Under the pieces are notes generated by a model, which saw only the letters and a program-made list of their open reading frames with translations, ran no database searches and was not told where the DNA came from. Position numbers and translations under genes: made by a program. 28,727 nucleotides of DNA from Nitrospirota bacterium. GTDB lineage: Bacteria > Nitrospirota > Thermodesulfovibrionia > Thermodesulfovibrionales > UBA1546. The stretch is from positions 1 through 28,727 of the forward strand of contig SCSY01000124.1 in NCBI GenBank assembly GCA_004298625.1. Reading direction: 5' to 3'. The first letter of the stretch is position 1, and every line of letters starts with the position of its first letter. Shown piece after piece: positions 1 through 6,448 of this stretch.

Positions 1-438
1 TGAAAATCCGACTGCAACGGCTATTGACAAAAGCAACCAACGCATCCATTTTTTCCGGTTTGCAGGATCTCCGGCAGAGCGATAAGATAAAGCAAATATA
101 ATTGCGGAAGAATTTGCAGCATGGCTTGAAGGCATGGAAAAAGAATCCGTGCATCCCACAAGCAGGTTTACCGCTTCCAGCACATGGCATGGCCGCTGGC
201 GTTCTACGATATATTTTATTATATTTGAGGTCCAGTCCGAGAGCGCAACAGATACGACCGTAAGGGCTATTGGAATAAAAGCGCTTTTTCTATCACGTAT
301 CAAAAGCCATCCCATTAAAATCAGAATAAGGAAATAATACTTATCTGTAATAACAGGCATCGCCATATCAAAGATGCTGTTTTGCAGGTCTCTGTTTATG
401 TAAGAAAACAGGGAAGCGTCAAGCTCACTAAGGCTCAT
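1..438 (-). CDS. PAP2-family membrane phosphatase, 3' part missing
   Basis: This is the N-terminal 146 codons of an integral-membrane PAP2 phosphatase. The frame is open to the window edge, so the C-terminus lies outside. Two of the three family signatures are visible: K75-x6-R82-P83 (KYIVERQRP) and a PSSH at 103-106 in place of the usual PSGH. The third (SR-x5-H-x3-D) would lie beyond the edge. Hydrophobic stretches at about 33-48, 53-68 and 133-146 fit a multi-spanning protein. Family members dephosphorylate lipid phosphates such as undecaprenyl diphosphate, phosphatidate or phosphatidylglycerol phosphate at the outer face of the membrane; the substrate cannot be read from this fragment. 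Its ATG lies inside the end of the preceding receiver gene (11-base overlap), so the two are probably cotranscribed and translationally coupled. Confidence 0.85.
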   Translation of the reverse strand, partial: MSLSELDASLFSYINRDLQNSIFDMAMPVITDKYYFLILILMGWLLIRDRKSAFIPIALTVVSVALSDWTSNIIKYIVERQRPCHVLEAVNLLVGCTDSFSMPSSHAANSSAIIFALSYRSAGDPANRKKWMRWLLLSIAVAVGFS

Positions 439-769
439 CAAGTATTTCTCTTACCTTGTCCCGCAGGACGTCTATCTTGAACGGTTTCGGCAGAAAGTGT
501 CTTGAATCCTGAGCCGGCGCCGAACCGCTTATGGTCATAAACTTTACAGAAGGGATATGCTTTTTTGCTTCTTCAGTCAGCTCACTTGTCCTGATGCCCG
601 CCATATGCAGGTCCATTATTATCAGGTCAAACTTTGTAGAAGCCACTGCATTCAGAAAATCTTTCATGTCTGATACGGCTGTAATTTCATAGCCTACTTT
701 AAGCAATGCCTTCTCTATTGACGAAAGGATAAGGGGTTCGTCGTCAATAACAAGTATTTTCTCATGCAT
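428..769 (-). CDS. Stand-alone response regulator receiver protein
   Basis: A 113-residue single-domain receiver (CheY-like) with no output domain. The acidic pair D9-D10 follows strand 1, the phosphoacceptor is D53 in IIMDLHM, and the conserved lysine is in FLPKPFK near residue 94. It ends shortly after the last helix, so it must act by protein-protein contact or in a phosphorelay. No histidine kinase is adjacent. The gene starts 9 bases after arsC and overlaps the PAP2 gene by 11 bases, which suggests one transcript. No Shine-Dalgarno sequence is evident before the ATG, so reinitiation after arsC is plausible. The loop after D53 (HMAGIRTSEL) lacks the usual conserved proline (D-x-x-M-P). 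Partner and output are unknown. Confidence 0.85.
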   Translation of the reverse strand: MHEKILVIDDEPLILSSIEKALLKVGYEITAVSDMKDFLNAVASTKFDLIIMDLHMAGIRTSELTEEAKKHIPSVKFMTISGSAPAQDSRHFLPKPFKIDVLRDKVREILDEP

Positions 770-778
770 GGTAATATA

Positions 779-1219
779 TTATAAAGCAACATTTTTCTTT
801 ATTCCACTTATAAAGCCTCTTACCTTTTCCTTTATCTCATCCCGTGCCTTTCTGAAAGCATTCATAATTTCGTCTTCTGTGCCGATAGTTCCGACAGGGT
901 CTTCTATCGGCCAGTGGAAGTGCTTTATCCCCGGCGGAGTTCTCGGACAGGATTCCTCCGCATTACTGCACAATGTTATAACAACATCCATCTTCCTCAG
1001 TAGATCTTCATCTATTTCCTTTGATGCCTGGTAAGATATATCAATGCCTGTCTCCTTCATAACAGCAATTGCCCTCGGATGAACTCTTGTGGCAAGCAGT
1101 CCCGCGCTGTAAGTTTCTATCTTGCCTTTGTCAAGCTCCCTTGCAAACCCTTCCGCCATCTGGGAGCGGCAGGAATTGCCGGTGCATAGAAACATTACTT
1201 TCAGTTTTTTATCTGTCAT
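779..1219 (-). CDS. arsC: Arsenate reductase, thioredoxin-coupled type
   Basis: A 146-residue low-molecular-weight phosphatase-fold protein. The P-loop C12-x5-R18-S19 (CTGNSCRS) is complete. C84 and C91 have the seven-residue spacing of the C82/C89 pair in Gram-positive-type ArsC, which relays the disulfide to thioredoxin. D107 in HWPIEDP is in the general-acid position. The extra cysteine pair favours arsenate reduction to arsenite over tyrosine phosphatase activity. No arsR, arsB or acr3 is visible nearby, so an exporter must be encoded elsewhere if this is a working detoxification pathway. It is upstream of the receiver and PAP2 genes in an apparent operon. The ATG lacks a strong ribosome site, and a signal-like reading frame lies just upstream in another frame (see findings). 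Confidence 0.88.
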   Translation of the reverse strand: MTDKKLKVMFLCTGNSCRSQMAEGFARELDKGKIETYSAGLLATRVHPRAIAVMKETGIDISYQASKEIDEDLLRKMDVVITLCSNAEESCPRTPPGIKHFHWPIEDPVGTIGTEDEIMNAFRKARDEIKEKVRGFISGIKKNVAL

Positions 1220-1393
1220 TTCAGTACCGATAATCAGAGGAATGGCTGCAAGAACACAATAGCGAAAGCAAGAAAAGGTATCATTGTTTTCTTCAATTTA
1301 TCATCCCTGTAATGATGTGCTTCAGCGTAACTGTCCCTCACGGCTTTTCAGCCTGATAATCGCCGAAACTGCTAAGACTAAATTTAAAATCCT

Positions 1394-1936
1394 CTATTTT
1401 GCTGACTTAAGCTTTTGTATCTCCTGCCTGATCTGCGCGGCATCAGGCGCATCAGGATCAAGCTCAAGATATTTTTCAAACTCTTTTGCCGCCTGCTTAT
1501 TGTCATGAAGATCATACGCAAGCACAACAGCCAGGTTTTTGCGGCCGTTCGGGTGTTTCGGATTAATCTCCAATGCCTTCCTGTATTCTTTGACCGCAGC
1601 ATCAGGCCTGCCGGCATTCCTGTAACATGTGCCCATATCAACCCTCACATCAACATTTTTTGGGTCAATAGCAAGCGCTTTTTGATAAGCCTCAATGGCC
1701 TCGTTAAATCTGGATGAGTCCATCATTATATTGCCGAGTTTAATCCATGCGTCAATATTGCGCGGATCATTTTTCACGGCCTCTTTAAGAATCCTGACGT
1801 CATCCTGCGCCTGAAGCGGCCCGGCCTGAACAGGCCCTGTTGGAAATTGATACGGGGCTTTCGGCTCTTCCTTCTGCCGGCACCCAACGGTCGCTATAAT
1901 TATAATTAAGAGCAGAGCATGTATTATCTTCTTCAT
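1394..1936 (-). CDS. TPR-repeat lipoprotein
   Basis: A 180-residue protein with a lipoprotein signal peptide: basic start, hydrophobic run 8-15 and lipobox ATVGC with C19 as the lipidated residue. A linker rich in P, E and Q (20-45) is followed by about three tetratricopeptide repeats (roughly 60-165), each with the W/G/Y/A-P pattern (LGNIM, AIEAYQKAL, IDPKN). Such proteins usually scaffold envelope complexes, and no enzymatic function is evident. The start is well supported by GGAGGAAAAG before the ATG. It stands between arsC and the nuclease gene as a separate unit, with a possible extended -10 promoter upstream. The last repeat has LDPDAPDAA and no C-terminal membrane segment. I cannot assign a specific complex. 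Confidence 0.8.
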   Translation of the reverse strand: MKKIIHALLLIIIIATVGCRQKEEPKAPYQFPTGPVQAGPLQAQDDVRILKEAVKNDPRNIDAWIKLGNIMMDSSRFNEAIEAYQKALAIDPKNVDVRVDMGTCYRNAGRPDAAVKEYRKALEINPKHPNGRKNLAVVLAYDLHDNKQAAKEFEKYLELDPDAPDAAQIRQEIQKLKSAK

Positions 1937-1962
1937 CTTTTCCTCCGGTTTTAATTTAGCTT

Positions 1963-1968
1963 ATTTTA
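1963..1968 (-). promoter_or_regulatory. Possible extended -10 for the TPR lipoprotein gene
   Basis: On the minus strand, TAAAAT is preceded by TG and one spacer base, an extended -10. The -35 position has only TTTAAA. It lies about 27 bases upstream of the ATG in an AT-rich 96-base gap. This rests on visual matching only. Confidence 0.3.
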
Positions 1969-2032
1969 ACAAAATAGAAAAATCATTTAAAGCAGAAAAA
2001 TCCTGAACGCAAGGTTAGGGAAGGGCGGAAAT

Positions 2033-2572
2033 TTATTGTCTATATGGATGTTTTTTCCTGTAATCGCTGGGTCTTTCTTTAAGCCCTTTTCTGCCCCATA
2101 TGCCGAGCCCCTGCTGTCTTGCTTCATGTTGCGCCTTTCTTAATTCGTCAACATGTTTTACATTCGGCGGAATAGTCAATAACATTGCATACCCATCTTT
2201 AACCATCTGTAAATTTATTATCTTCCCGCCGGAGGTCCGCAGGTAGCATAACAGCCTCCCATACTTATCTCTTCGTTCCACATCAAATTCAACCGCAACC
2301 GTCCATGCGGAATTGCTCAAAAGTTCTTCGAGATGTTTCTTTGCCTTTAATCCCCATGGTCTCTGTCCGAGCTCAGGCGTATCTATGCCGATCAGCCTTG
2401 CCTTTTCCCTCCTGCCGTTGATAAAGAGACTCACGGTATCCCCGTCGTAAGCCTTAATAACCCTGACGTAATAGGGGTCTGTCCCTGCCCGAACCGCGTC
2501 ACGAAAGCTATAGGACAGAACTGCGCTTGCAGCTATGAATAATATGATTGTCTTAAAAAGCCTGCGGCGCAT
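2033..2572 (-). CDS. Secreted thermonuclease (staphylococcal nuclease-like)
   Basis: A 179-residue SNase-domain protein with a signal peptide (basic MRRR, hydrophobic 8-22, probable cleavage near VRA-G30). The catalytic set is present: D43 and D46 in YDGDTV, R59 and D64 through E67 in RLIGIDTPE, and R106 in KYGRLL. The late G-YA motif (DGYAML) and the AR-x3-GLGIWG end of the domain are also present. The family is Ca2+-dependent and hydrolyses DNA and RNA; here it is expected to act outside the cytoplasm, in scavenging or extracellular DNA turnover. A basic tail (RKKHPYR) follows the domain. No Shine-Dalgarno sequence is obvious. The gene is divergent from the HAMP-protein gene across an AT-rich 80-base spacer that must hold both promoters. 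Confidence 0.88.
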   Translation of the reverse strand: MRRRLFKTIILFIAASAVLSYSFRDAVRAGTDPYYVRVIKAYDGDTVSLFINGRREKARLIGIDTPELGQRPWGLKAKKHLEELLSNSAWTVAVEFDVERRDKYGRLLCYLRTSGGKIINLQMVKDGYAMLLTIPPNVKHVDELRKAQHEARQQGLGIWGRKGLKERPSDYRKKHPYRQ

Positions 2573-2652
2573 GGATTTATTATAAATAAAAAAAGTAATA
2601 AAAAGAATATTTCATGGCAATAATCATTTGTTTAATGATAAAATAATTTCAA

Positions 2653-3180
2653 ATGGACAGAAAAATTACAAGACAAAAATTTTTCATGGTTAAAGAACTG
2701 AGACTCTCCATTGCCCTTATAGTAATCTGGTCGCTCCTTGCAGGAATTCTCTTTACCTATGTTACAAAAGAGCTCGGCGCGCGGATAGAACACGGCATAC
2801 TCTCTTTTATTGCCGTGTTTATAGGATATGCGCTTGTAGTGCTTGTGCTTGCCATGTTTTTTGCTCATCGCTTCATCGGCCCGTTTGAGAGACTGAAGAT
2901 GGAGATGCGCCTCATACTGGCGGGAAACTACAACAGGCGCCTGTGCGTAAGGGCGAGCGATGACCTTTACATCAGATCCTTTATCGGAGACGTCAATAAA
3001 CTTCTGAACAGCTTTGAACAGAGGTGCCTTAACAAAGAGGAATTCAGCAGGAATATCAACCCCGAACTGCTGACGATAATGTCTCTGATCGAAAAAGAAG
3101 AAATCTCGCGCGACAAACTCAGGGAGGCTGTGCTGTTATTCCACGAAAAAGTAAAATCCCTTTCAGAAAACAATAAATAG
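2653..3180 (+). CDS. Two-TM membrane protein with HAMP-like domain, no output domain
   Basis: 175 residues. The two membrane helices (about 18-38 and 48-70) are separated by a very short loop (KELGARIEHG), so there is essentially no periplasmic sensor. A HAMP-like segment follows (about 70-120: HRFIGPFERLK, then a GNYNRRL turn, D-rich middle, and IGDVNKLLNSFE). The final 50 residues are helical and charged, with no kinase, cyclase or methyl-accepting signature. Such truncated HAMP proteins occur in Nitrospirota and deltaproteobacteria, and their role is not known to me. It may modulate a kinase encoded elsewhere. No clear ribosome site precedes the first ATG; the in-frame M16 (MVKELRL) is an alternative start. 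It is convergent with the lipid kinase gene, with only 26 bases between stops. Confidence 0.7.
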   Translation: MDRKITRQKFFMVKELRLSIALIVIWSLLAGILFTYVTKELGARIEHGILSFIAVFIGYALVVLVLAMFFAHRFIGPFERLKMEMRLILAGNYNRRLCVRASDDLYIRSFIGDVNKLLNSFEQRCLNKEEFSRNINPELLTIMSLIEKEEISRDKLREAVLLFHEKVKSLSENNK

Positions 3181-3206
3181 TCGTATAGCTTTTTACATAT
3201 CGCCTG

Positions 3207-4136
3207 CTAATAAATCATCCTCAGGGTATCCGGCACTATCTCTATCGCCGCCGGTGTCTTGCCGAGATAATCGCCGTCTATCTGGATATGGGCATTGCCG
3301 CTGATTTCGATTCTTTTCGCCTTCTGATATGTTATATCGCAGAATTTCAGATGCCTGCCGCTGATTATGCCTGAAACATATCTGACTAAGTTCATCCGCT
3401 TTTTCCCCTGCATGACAAAGACATAAAGAGACGGCTCGGAGATCTTTGCATCCGGGGCAACTTTGAAATTACCTGCATATTTAGACGCATTGCATATAAT
3501 CGCAGAATATCCCTTGCACAATTTACCATCCATATTGAAAGTTAATTCCCCGGGATTCCATGACAATAATGTATTCAATCCGCTCCAGACATAAGCGCCC
3601 TTGCCGGAATATCTCTTTATCCTGTTTTCAGTTCTATAAACAGTCTCGCCGTCAAATCCAATTCCGGCCATAAGCAAGAAATAGCGACTTAGCTTATTAT
3701 TTGTGGTTTGGGATAAAGTTATCCTCCCAAGGGCGACAGTTTGAATCTTTCCGCTCAAGGCAATATCAACGGCCTTTTCTACATTCTCAGGAATGCCGAG
3801 TTCCTTGGCCAGGACATTTGTTGTGCCGAGAGGCAGTATTGCCATGGGGATATCAGAGCCTGCAATGCCGTTAATTACCTCGTTAAAAGTTCCATCCCCG
3901 CCTGCCGCGATTATCAAAATCCCCCCCCGCCCCCCTTTAGCAAAGGGGGGTAAGGGGGGATTTTCTGAATTCTGAGAGATATCTCTCGAAAATAACTCGG
4001 CATCGCCCTGCTTGTTGGTCAGCATTAACCGGACATTGAATTCCCGGCTTTTAAGTATCTCTACTGCCTTTGCAATCCTGCCTGCCGCTCCCCTGCCTGC
4101 AATTGGGTTGCCTATGATAATTATTTCCTGTTTCAT
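3207..4136 (-). CDS. Diacylglycerol kinase-family lipid kinase (YegS/BmrU-like)
   Basis: A soluble lipid kinase of about 309 residues. The N-terminus has the nucleotide-site start IGNPIAGRG, followed by the signature AAGGDGTFNEV, LPLGTTNVLA and GIGFDGE, and ends in the usual beta-rich domain with IDGDY. The start was placed at the ATG at 4136 (MKQEIII), with a GAAAG site, because the 23 residues further upstream are unlike the family. The family phosphorylates diacylglycerol, phosphatidylglycerol, or sphingoid and ceramide lipids using ATP. The substrate cannot be told from sequence, although a ceramide cassette lies 11 kb away. Oddity: residues about 58-74 (PPLPPFAKGG region) are encoded by a C/G-run palindrome inserted in frame just before the GGDGT motif. 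The gene is divergent from the acyl-CoA dehydrogenase gene. Confidence 0.85.
   Translation of the reverse strand: MKQEIIIIGNPIAGRGAAGRIAKAVEILKSREFNVRLMLTNKQGDAELFSRDISQNSENPPLPPFAKGGRGGILIIAAGGDGTFNEVINGIAGSDIPMAILPLGTTNVLAKELGIPENVEKAVDIALSGKIQTVALGRITLSQTTNNKLSRYFLLMAGIGFDGETVYRTENRIKRYSGKGAYVWSGLNTLLSWNPGELTFNMDGKLCKGYSAIICNASKYAGNFKVAPDAKISEPSLYVFVMQGKKRMNLVRYVSGIISGRHLKFCDITYQKAKRIEISGNAHIQIDGDYLGKTPAAIEIVPDTLRMIY
3916..3964 (+). repeat. C/G-run palindrome inserted in the lipid kinase gene
   Basis: Nested inverted repeat. The outer arms AAAATCCCCCC and GGGGGGATTTT enclose the inner arms CCCCCCTTT and AAAGGGGGG around a short AGC loop. It keeps the lipid kinase frame open (NPPLPPFAKGG on the minus strand). 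The same bipartite architecture occurs twice in the TMTC-like gene, so it is a dispersed element and not a feature of the enzyme family. It could fold into a strong hairpin in RNA. Confidence 0.88.
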
Positions 4137-4157
4137 ATATTGTCTTTCAGAAGTTTT

Positions 4158-4163
4158 ATTATA
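4158..4163 (-). promoter_or_regulatory. Possible -10 box for the lipid kinase gene
   Basis: A perfect TATAAT on the minus strand about 22 bases before the chosen ATG at 4136. The -35 position 17 bases upstream (GGAATA) is poor, so this would need an activator or is coincidental. If used, the 5' leader would be about 15 nucleotides and would include the GAAAG ribosome site. Confidence 0.3.
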
Positions 4164-4334
4164 GATAAAACATTGAACCCTATTCCAGAGAAAGTTTGCG
4201 TGCAAGATTTTTTAGCTTCCAAAAATTTTCTCTTTTCTGCTAAAATTACTACTTGGTCGGCAGTTCCGGGTTTTAATTTTTCCCTGTGCTGCTGTTTACC
4301 GTCTACTGACGAATAAGTAAAGCGGAGGATGAAG

Positions 4335-5483
4335 ATGGATTACTTTTTGAGTGAAGAGCAAATAATGACAAGAGATATTGCAAGGCAGATTGCAGAGGAA
4401 AAGGTTGCGCCTGTCAGGAGAGAACTCGACGAGAAAGAAGAGTTTCCATGGGAGATAATGAAGGCGCTTGCACAGTCGGATCTTTTCAGCATTTTTATAC
4501 CGGAAGAATACGGAGGCCTCGGCAAGGGAACTCTTGAACTGTGTATCGTTATTGAAGAATTGTCGAAGGCATGTCTTGGCGTATCAACAACTTATGCTGC
4601 AAATGCGCTCGGCACATATCCCATCCTCCTTTTCGGCACCGATGAACAGAAAAAGAAATACCTTCCTGATATTGCCGCAGGCAAGAGGTTGGTTGCATTC
4701 GGTCTTACAGAGGCAAATGCCGGAAGCGATGCAGCGGGTATTCAGACAACTGCAAAGCTTGAAGGAAATGAATATGTCCTTAACGGCACCAAACAGTGGA
4801 TAACCAACGGCGGGGAGGCTGAGGTCTATACAATAATAGCGATGACAGACAAAAATAAGGGGGCGAGAGGCGCCTCTGCCTTTATAGTTGAAAAAGGAAC
4901 CCCCGGCTTTACATTCGGCAAGAAAGAAGAAAAGATGGGCATTCGGGCTTCTTCAACACGGGAACTCGTATTTGAGGGTTGCAGGATCCCAAAGGAAAAT
5001 ATTATCGCAAAAGAAGGCATGGGCTTTATCGTGGCCATGAAGACCCTCGACAGCTCGAGGATAGGAGTCGGCGCACAAGGACTCGGCGTGGCGCAGGGCG
5101 CATTTGACGAGGCATTGAAATTTTCAAAACAGAGGGTTCAGTTCGGACATCCGATTATAAGTTTTCAGGCAGTGCAGCACATGCTGGCGGATATGGCCAT
5201 CGAGATAGAGGCTGCAAGGGCTCTGATTTATTCGGTTGCCAGATACATAGACAGCCGCGCAAAGGATATAACAAGAGAATCTGCTATAACAAAGGTCTTT
5301 GCCACTGATATGGCAATGAGGGTTACTACTAATGCGGTTCAGGTAATGGGCGGCTCAGGCTATATGAAGGAATACCCTGTTGAGAAGATGATGAGGGACG
5401 CCAAGATACTCCAGATATACGAAGGCACAAACCAGATACAGAGGAATGTCATAGGGCAGGCGCTGACCAAAAAACATCGGTAG
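4335..5483 (+). CDS. Acyl-CoA dehydrogenase (short/medium-chain, butyryl-CoA dehydrogenase-like)
   Basis: 382 residues, the normal length for a FAD-dependent acyl-CoA dehydrogenase that makes trans-2-enoyl-CoA and passes electrons to ETF. The flavin-binding segment FGLTEANAGSDA, the W-I-T-N segment (KQWITNGGEA) and the C-terminal signature with the catalytic base E363 in QIYEGTNQIQ are all present, as is QVMGGSGYMKE. I place the start at the second ATG (4335): GGAGG at 4324-4328 then has six-base spacing, whereas it directly abuts the first ATG at 4329. The protein then begins MDYFLSEEQ, as in close relatives. It is monocistronic, divergent from the lipid kinase gene, and no etfAB, thiolase or crotonase gene is in the window. 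Chain-length preference cannot be fixed by eye. Confidence 0.93.
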   Translation: MDYFLSEEQIMTRDIARQIAEEKVAPVRRELDEKEEFPWEIMKALAQSDLFSIFIPEEYGGLGKGTLELCIVIEELSKACLGVSTTYAANALGTYPILLFGTDEQKKKYLPDIAAGKRLVAFGLTEANAGSDAAGIQTTAKLEGNEYVLNGTKQWITNGGEAEVYTIIAMTDKNKGARGASAFIVEKGTPGFTFGKKEEKMGIRASSTRELVFEGCRIPKENIIAKEGMGFIVAMKTLDSSRIGVGAQGLGVAQGAFDEALKFSKQRVQFGHPIISFQAVQHMLADMAIEIEAARALIYSVARYIDSRAKDITRESAITKVFATDMAMRVTTNAVQVMGGSGYMKEYPVEKMMRDAKILQIYEGTNQIQRNVIGQALTKKHR

Positions 5484-5486
5484 GTT

Positions 5487-5529
5487 AGACAGGATATAGT
5501 ATTTTCGCTTCAACCATTATATCCCGTCT
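5487..5529. terminator. Stem-loop between convergent genes
   Basis: Twelve-base arms AGACAGGATATA (5487-5498) and TATATCCCGTCT (5518-5529) pair with one mismatch around a 19-base loop. It directly follows the acyl-CoA dehydrogenase stop and precedes the convergent hydrolase stop at 5548. There is no long T-run, so it is either a weak bidirectional terminator or an mRNA 3' stabiliser. Confidence 0.45.
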
Positions 5530-5547
5530 CTTAGTTGAGGTTATAAC

Positions 5548-6444
5548 TTAAAACCTGAATTCCGACTTTATGATTTTGTCGTTCTCGTCAAATACTACCT
5601 TTGCGACAAAGCGCTCTCCGGGTATGAAGGAATAGGCGAGTTCTCTCCAGACAACAACCCTTCTATTTTTTTCCATTTTTATCTCGGCATAAGGGAAGTT
5701 GGCAAAATGGAGAAAATTTTTTACGGTCCGGGTTTCTTTTGACCGGGCGATCAAGGGCGCTTTTTCATTGAGGATAAATGTTTCCTGAACGTATACCCTT
5801 TGCGTGAAAAGGTCGGCAAAACCAACCTTTATTTCATCCCCTGATCTTGTGATAAACCACCATCTGAGGAAAGCGTTCGGCAGGGGACATATCCTGTATG
5901 TATTTGCCTCAAGCCTTGTCTTAAGAAAGTCCCTGGTTTTATTATGCAGGTAGTATCTGCCTCCCATGTAGGAAAGCAACAGGATTATGGTTACTGCAGA
6001 GATAACAACAGCTCTTTTCTTGTTAAAGATACATAATATGGCGCAGAGCAGCAAACCTATTGATATATACGGGTCTATTATAAAAGTTATATCGAGTGAA
6101 TACGGGTTCCAGTCGAGGGGAGAGAGTATTCTTGTGCCGTATTGGTTCGTGAGGTCCATTAATATGTGAGTCCCATATCCTAAAAAAGCTATGAAATAAT
6201 AATAGAAAAAACCTTTTCTGAAACCGAAGATAAGGGCTATTACCGCAGGTATTATGAGCAAGGCAAGAAAGCCGTGTGTTATTCCCCTGTGGTATCTGAG
6301 GAGGATGTCGGGTCCCCAAATCCTGCTTAGGTAATCAAGATCAGGCGCAACGGATGAGATAAGTAGCGCCCAGAAGGCTGCCTTTCTCCTGAATCCAAGC
6401 TGCGAGATTGCCGCTCCTGCAAGGCCATGTGTTATCGGGTCCAT
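5548..6444 (-). CDS. Membrane-bound metal-dependent hydrolase (YdjM/DUF457 family)
   Basis: 298 residues from the chosen start. The N-terminus MDPITHGLAGA, the HRGITHG motif near 60 and D in ILMDLTNQYG are the histidine/aspartate motifs that define this inner-membrane family. Four or so hydrophobic helices (about 20-35, 62-82, 85-100, 128-165) are followed by a soluble C-terminal domain rich in beta strands. Members are annotated as metal-dependent hydrolases, but physiological substrates are poorly known (E. coli YdjM is LexA-regulated). The start was set at the ATG at 6444, not 33 bases upstream, because it falls 4 bases after the stop of the FAD oxidoreductase gene and its GGAGG lies inside the last codons of that gene. 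This strongly suggests translational coupling in a two-gene operon. Confidence 0.82.
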   Translation of the reverse strand: MDPITHGLAGAAISQLGFRRKAAFWALLISSVAPDLDYLSRIWGPDILLRYHRGITHGFLALLIIPAVIALIFGFRKGFFYYYFIAFLGYGTHILMDLTNQYGTRILSPLDWNPYSLDITFIIDPYISIGLLLCAILCIFNKKRAVVISAVTIILLLSYMGGRYYLHNKTRDFLKTRLEANTYRICPLPNAFLRWWFITRSGDEIKVGFADLFTQRVYVQETFILNEKAPLIARSKETRTVKNFLHFANFPYAEIKMEKNRRVVVWRELAYSFIPGERFVAKVVFDENDKIIKSEFRF

Positions 6445-6448
6445 TAAT

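Noticed and set aside
3916..3964. C/G-run palindrome as an intrinsic terminator
   Set aside because: It lies in the middle of an intact coding frame, lacks a following T-run, and its relatives are also intragenic.
4489..4520. ATG at 4329 as the start of the acyl-CoA dehydrogenase (the alternative to 4335)
   Set aside because: GGAGG directly abuts that ATG, leaving no spacing. The second ATG has normal spacing and begins with the family-like MDYFLSEEQ.
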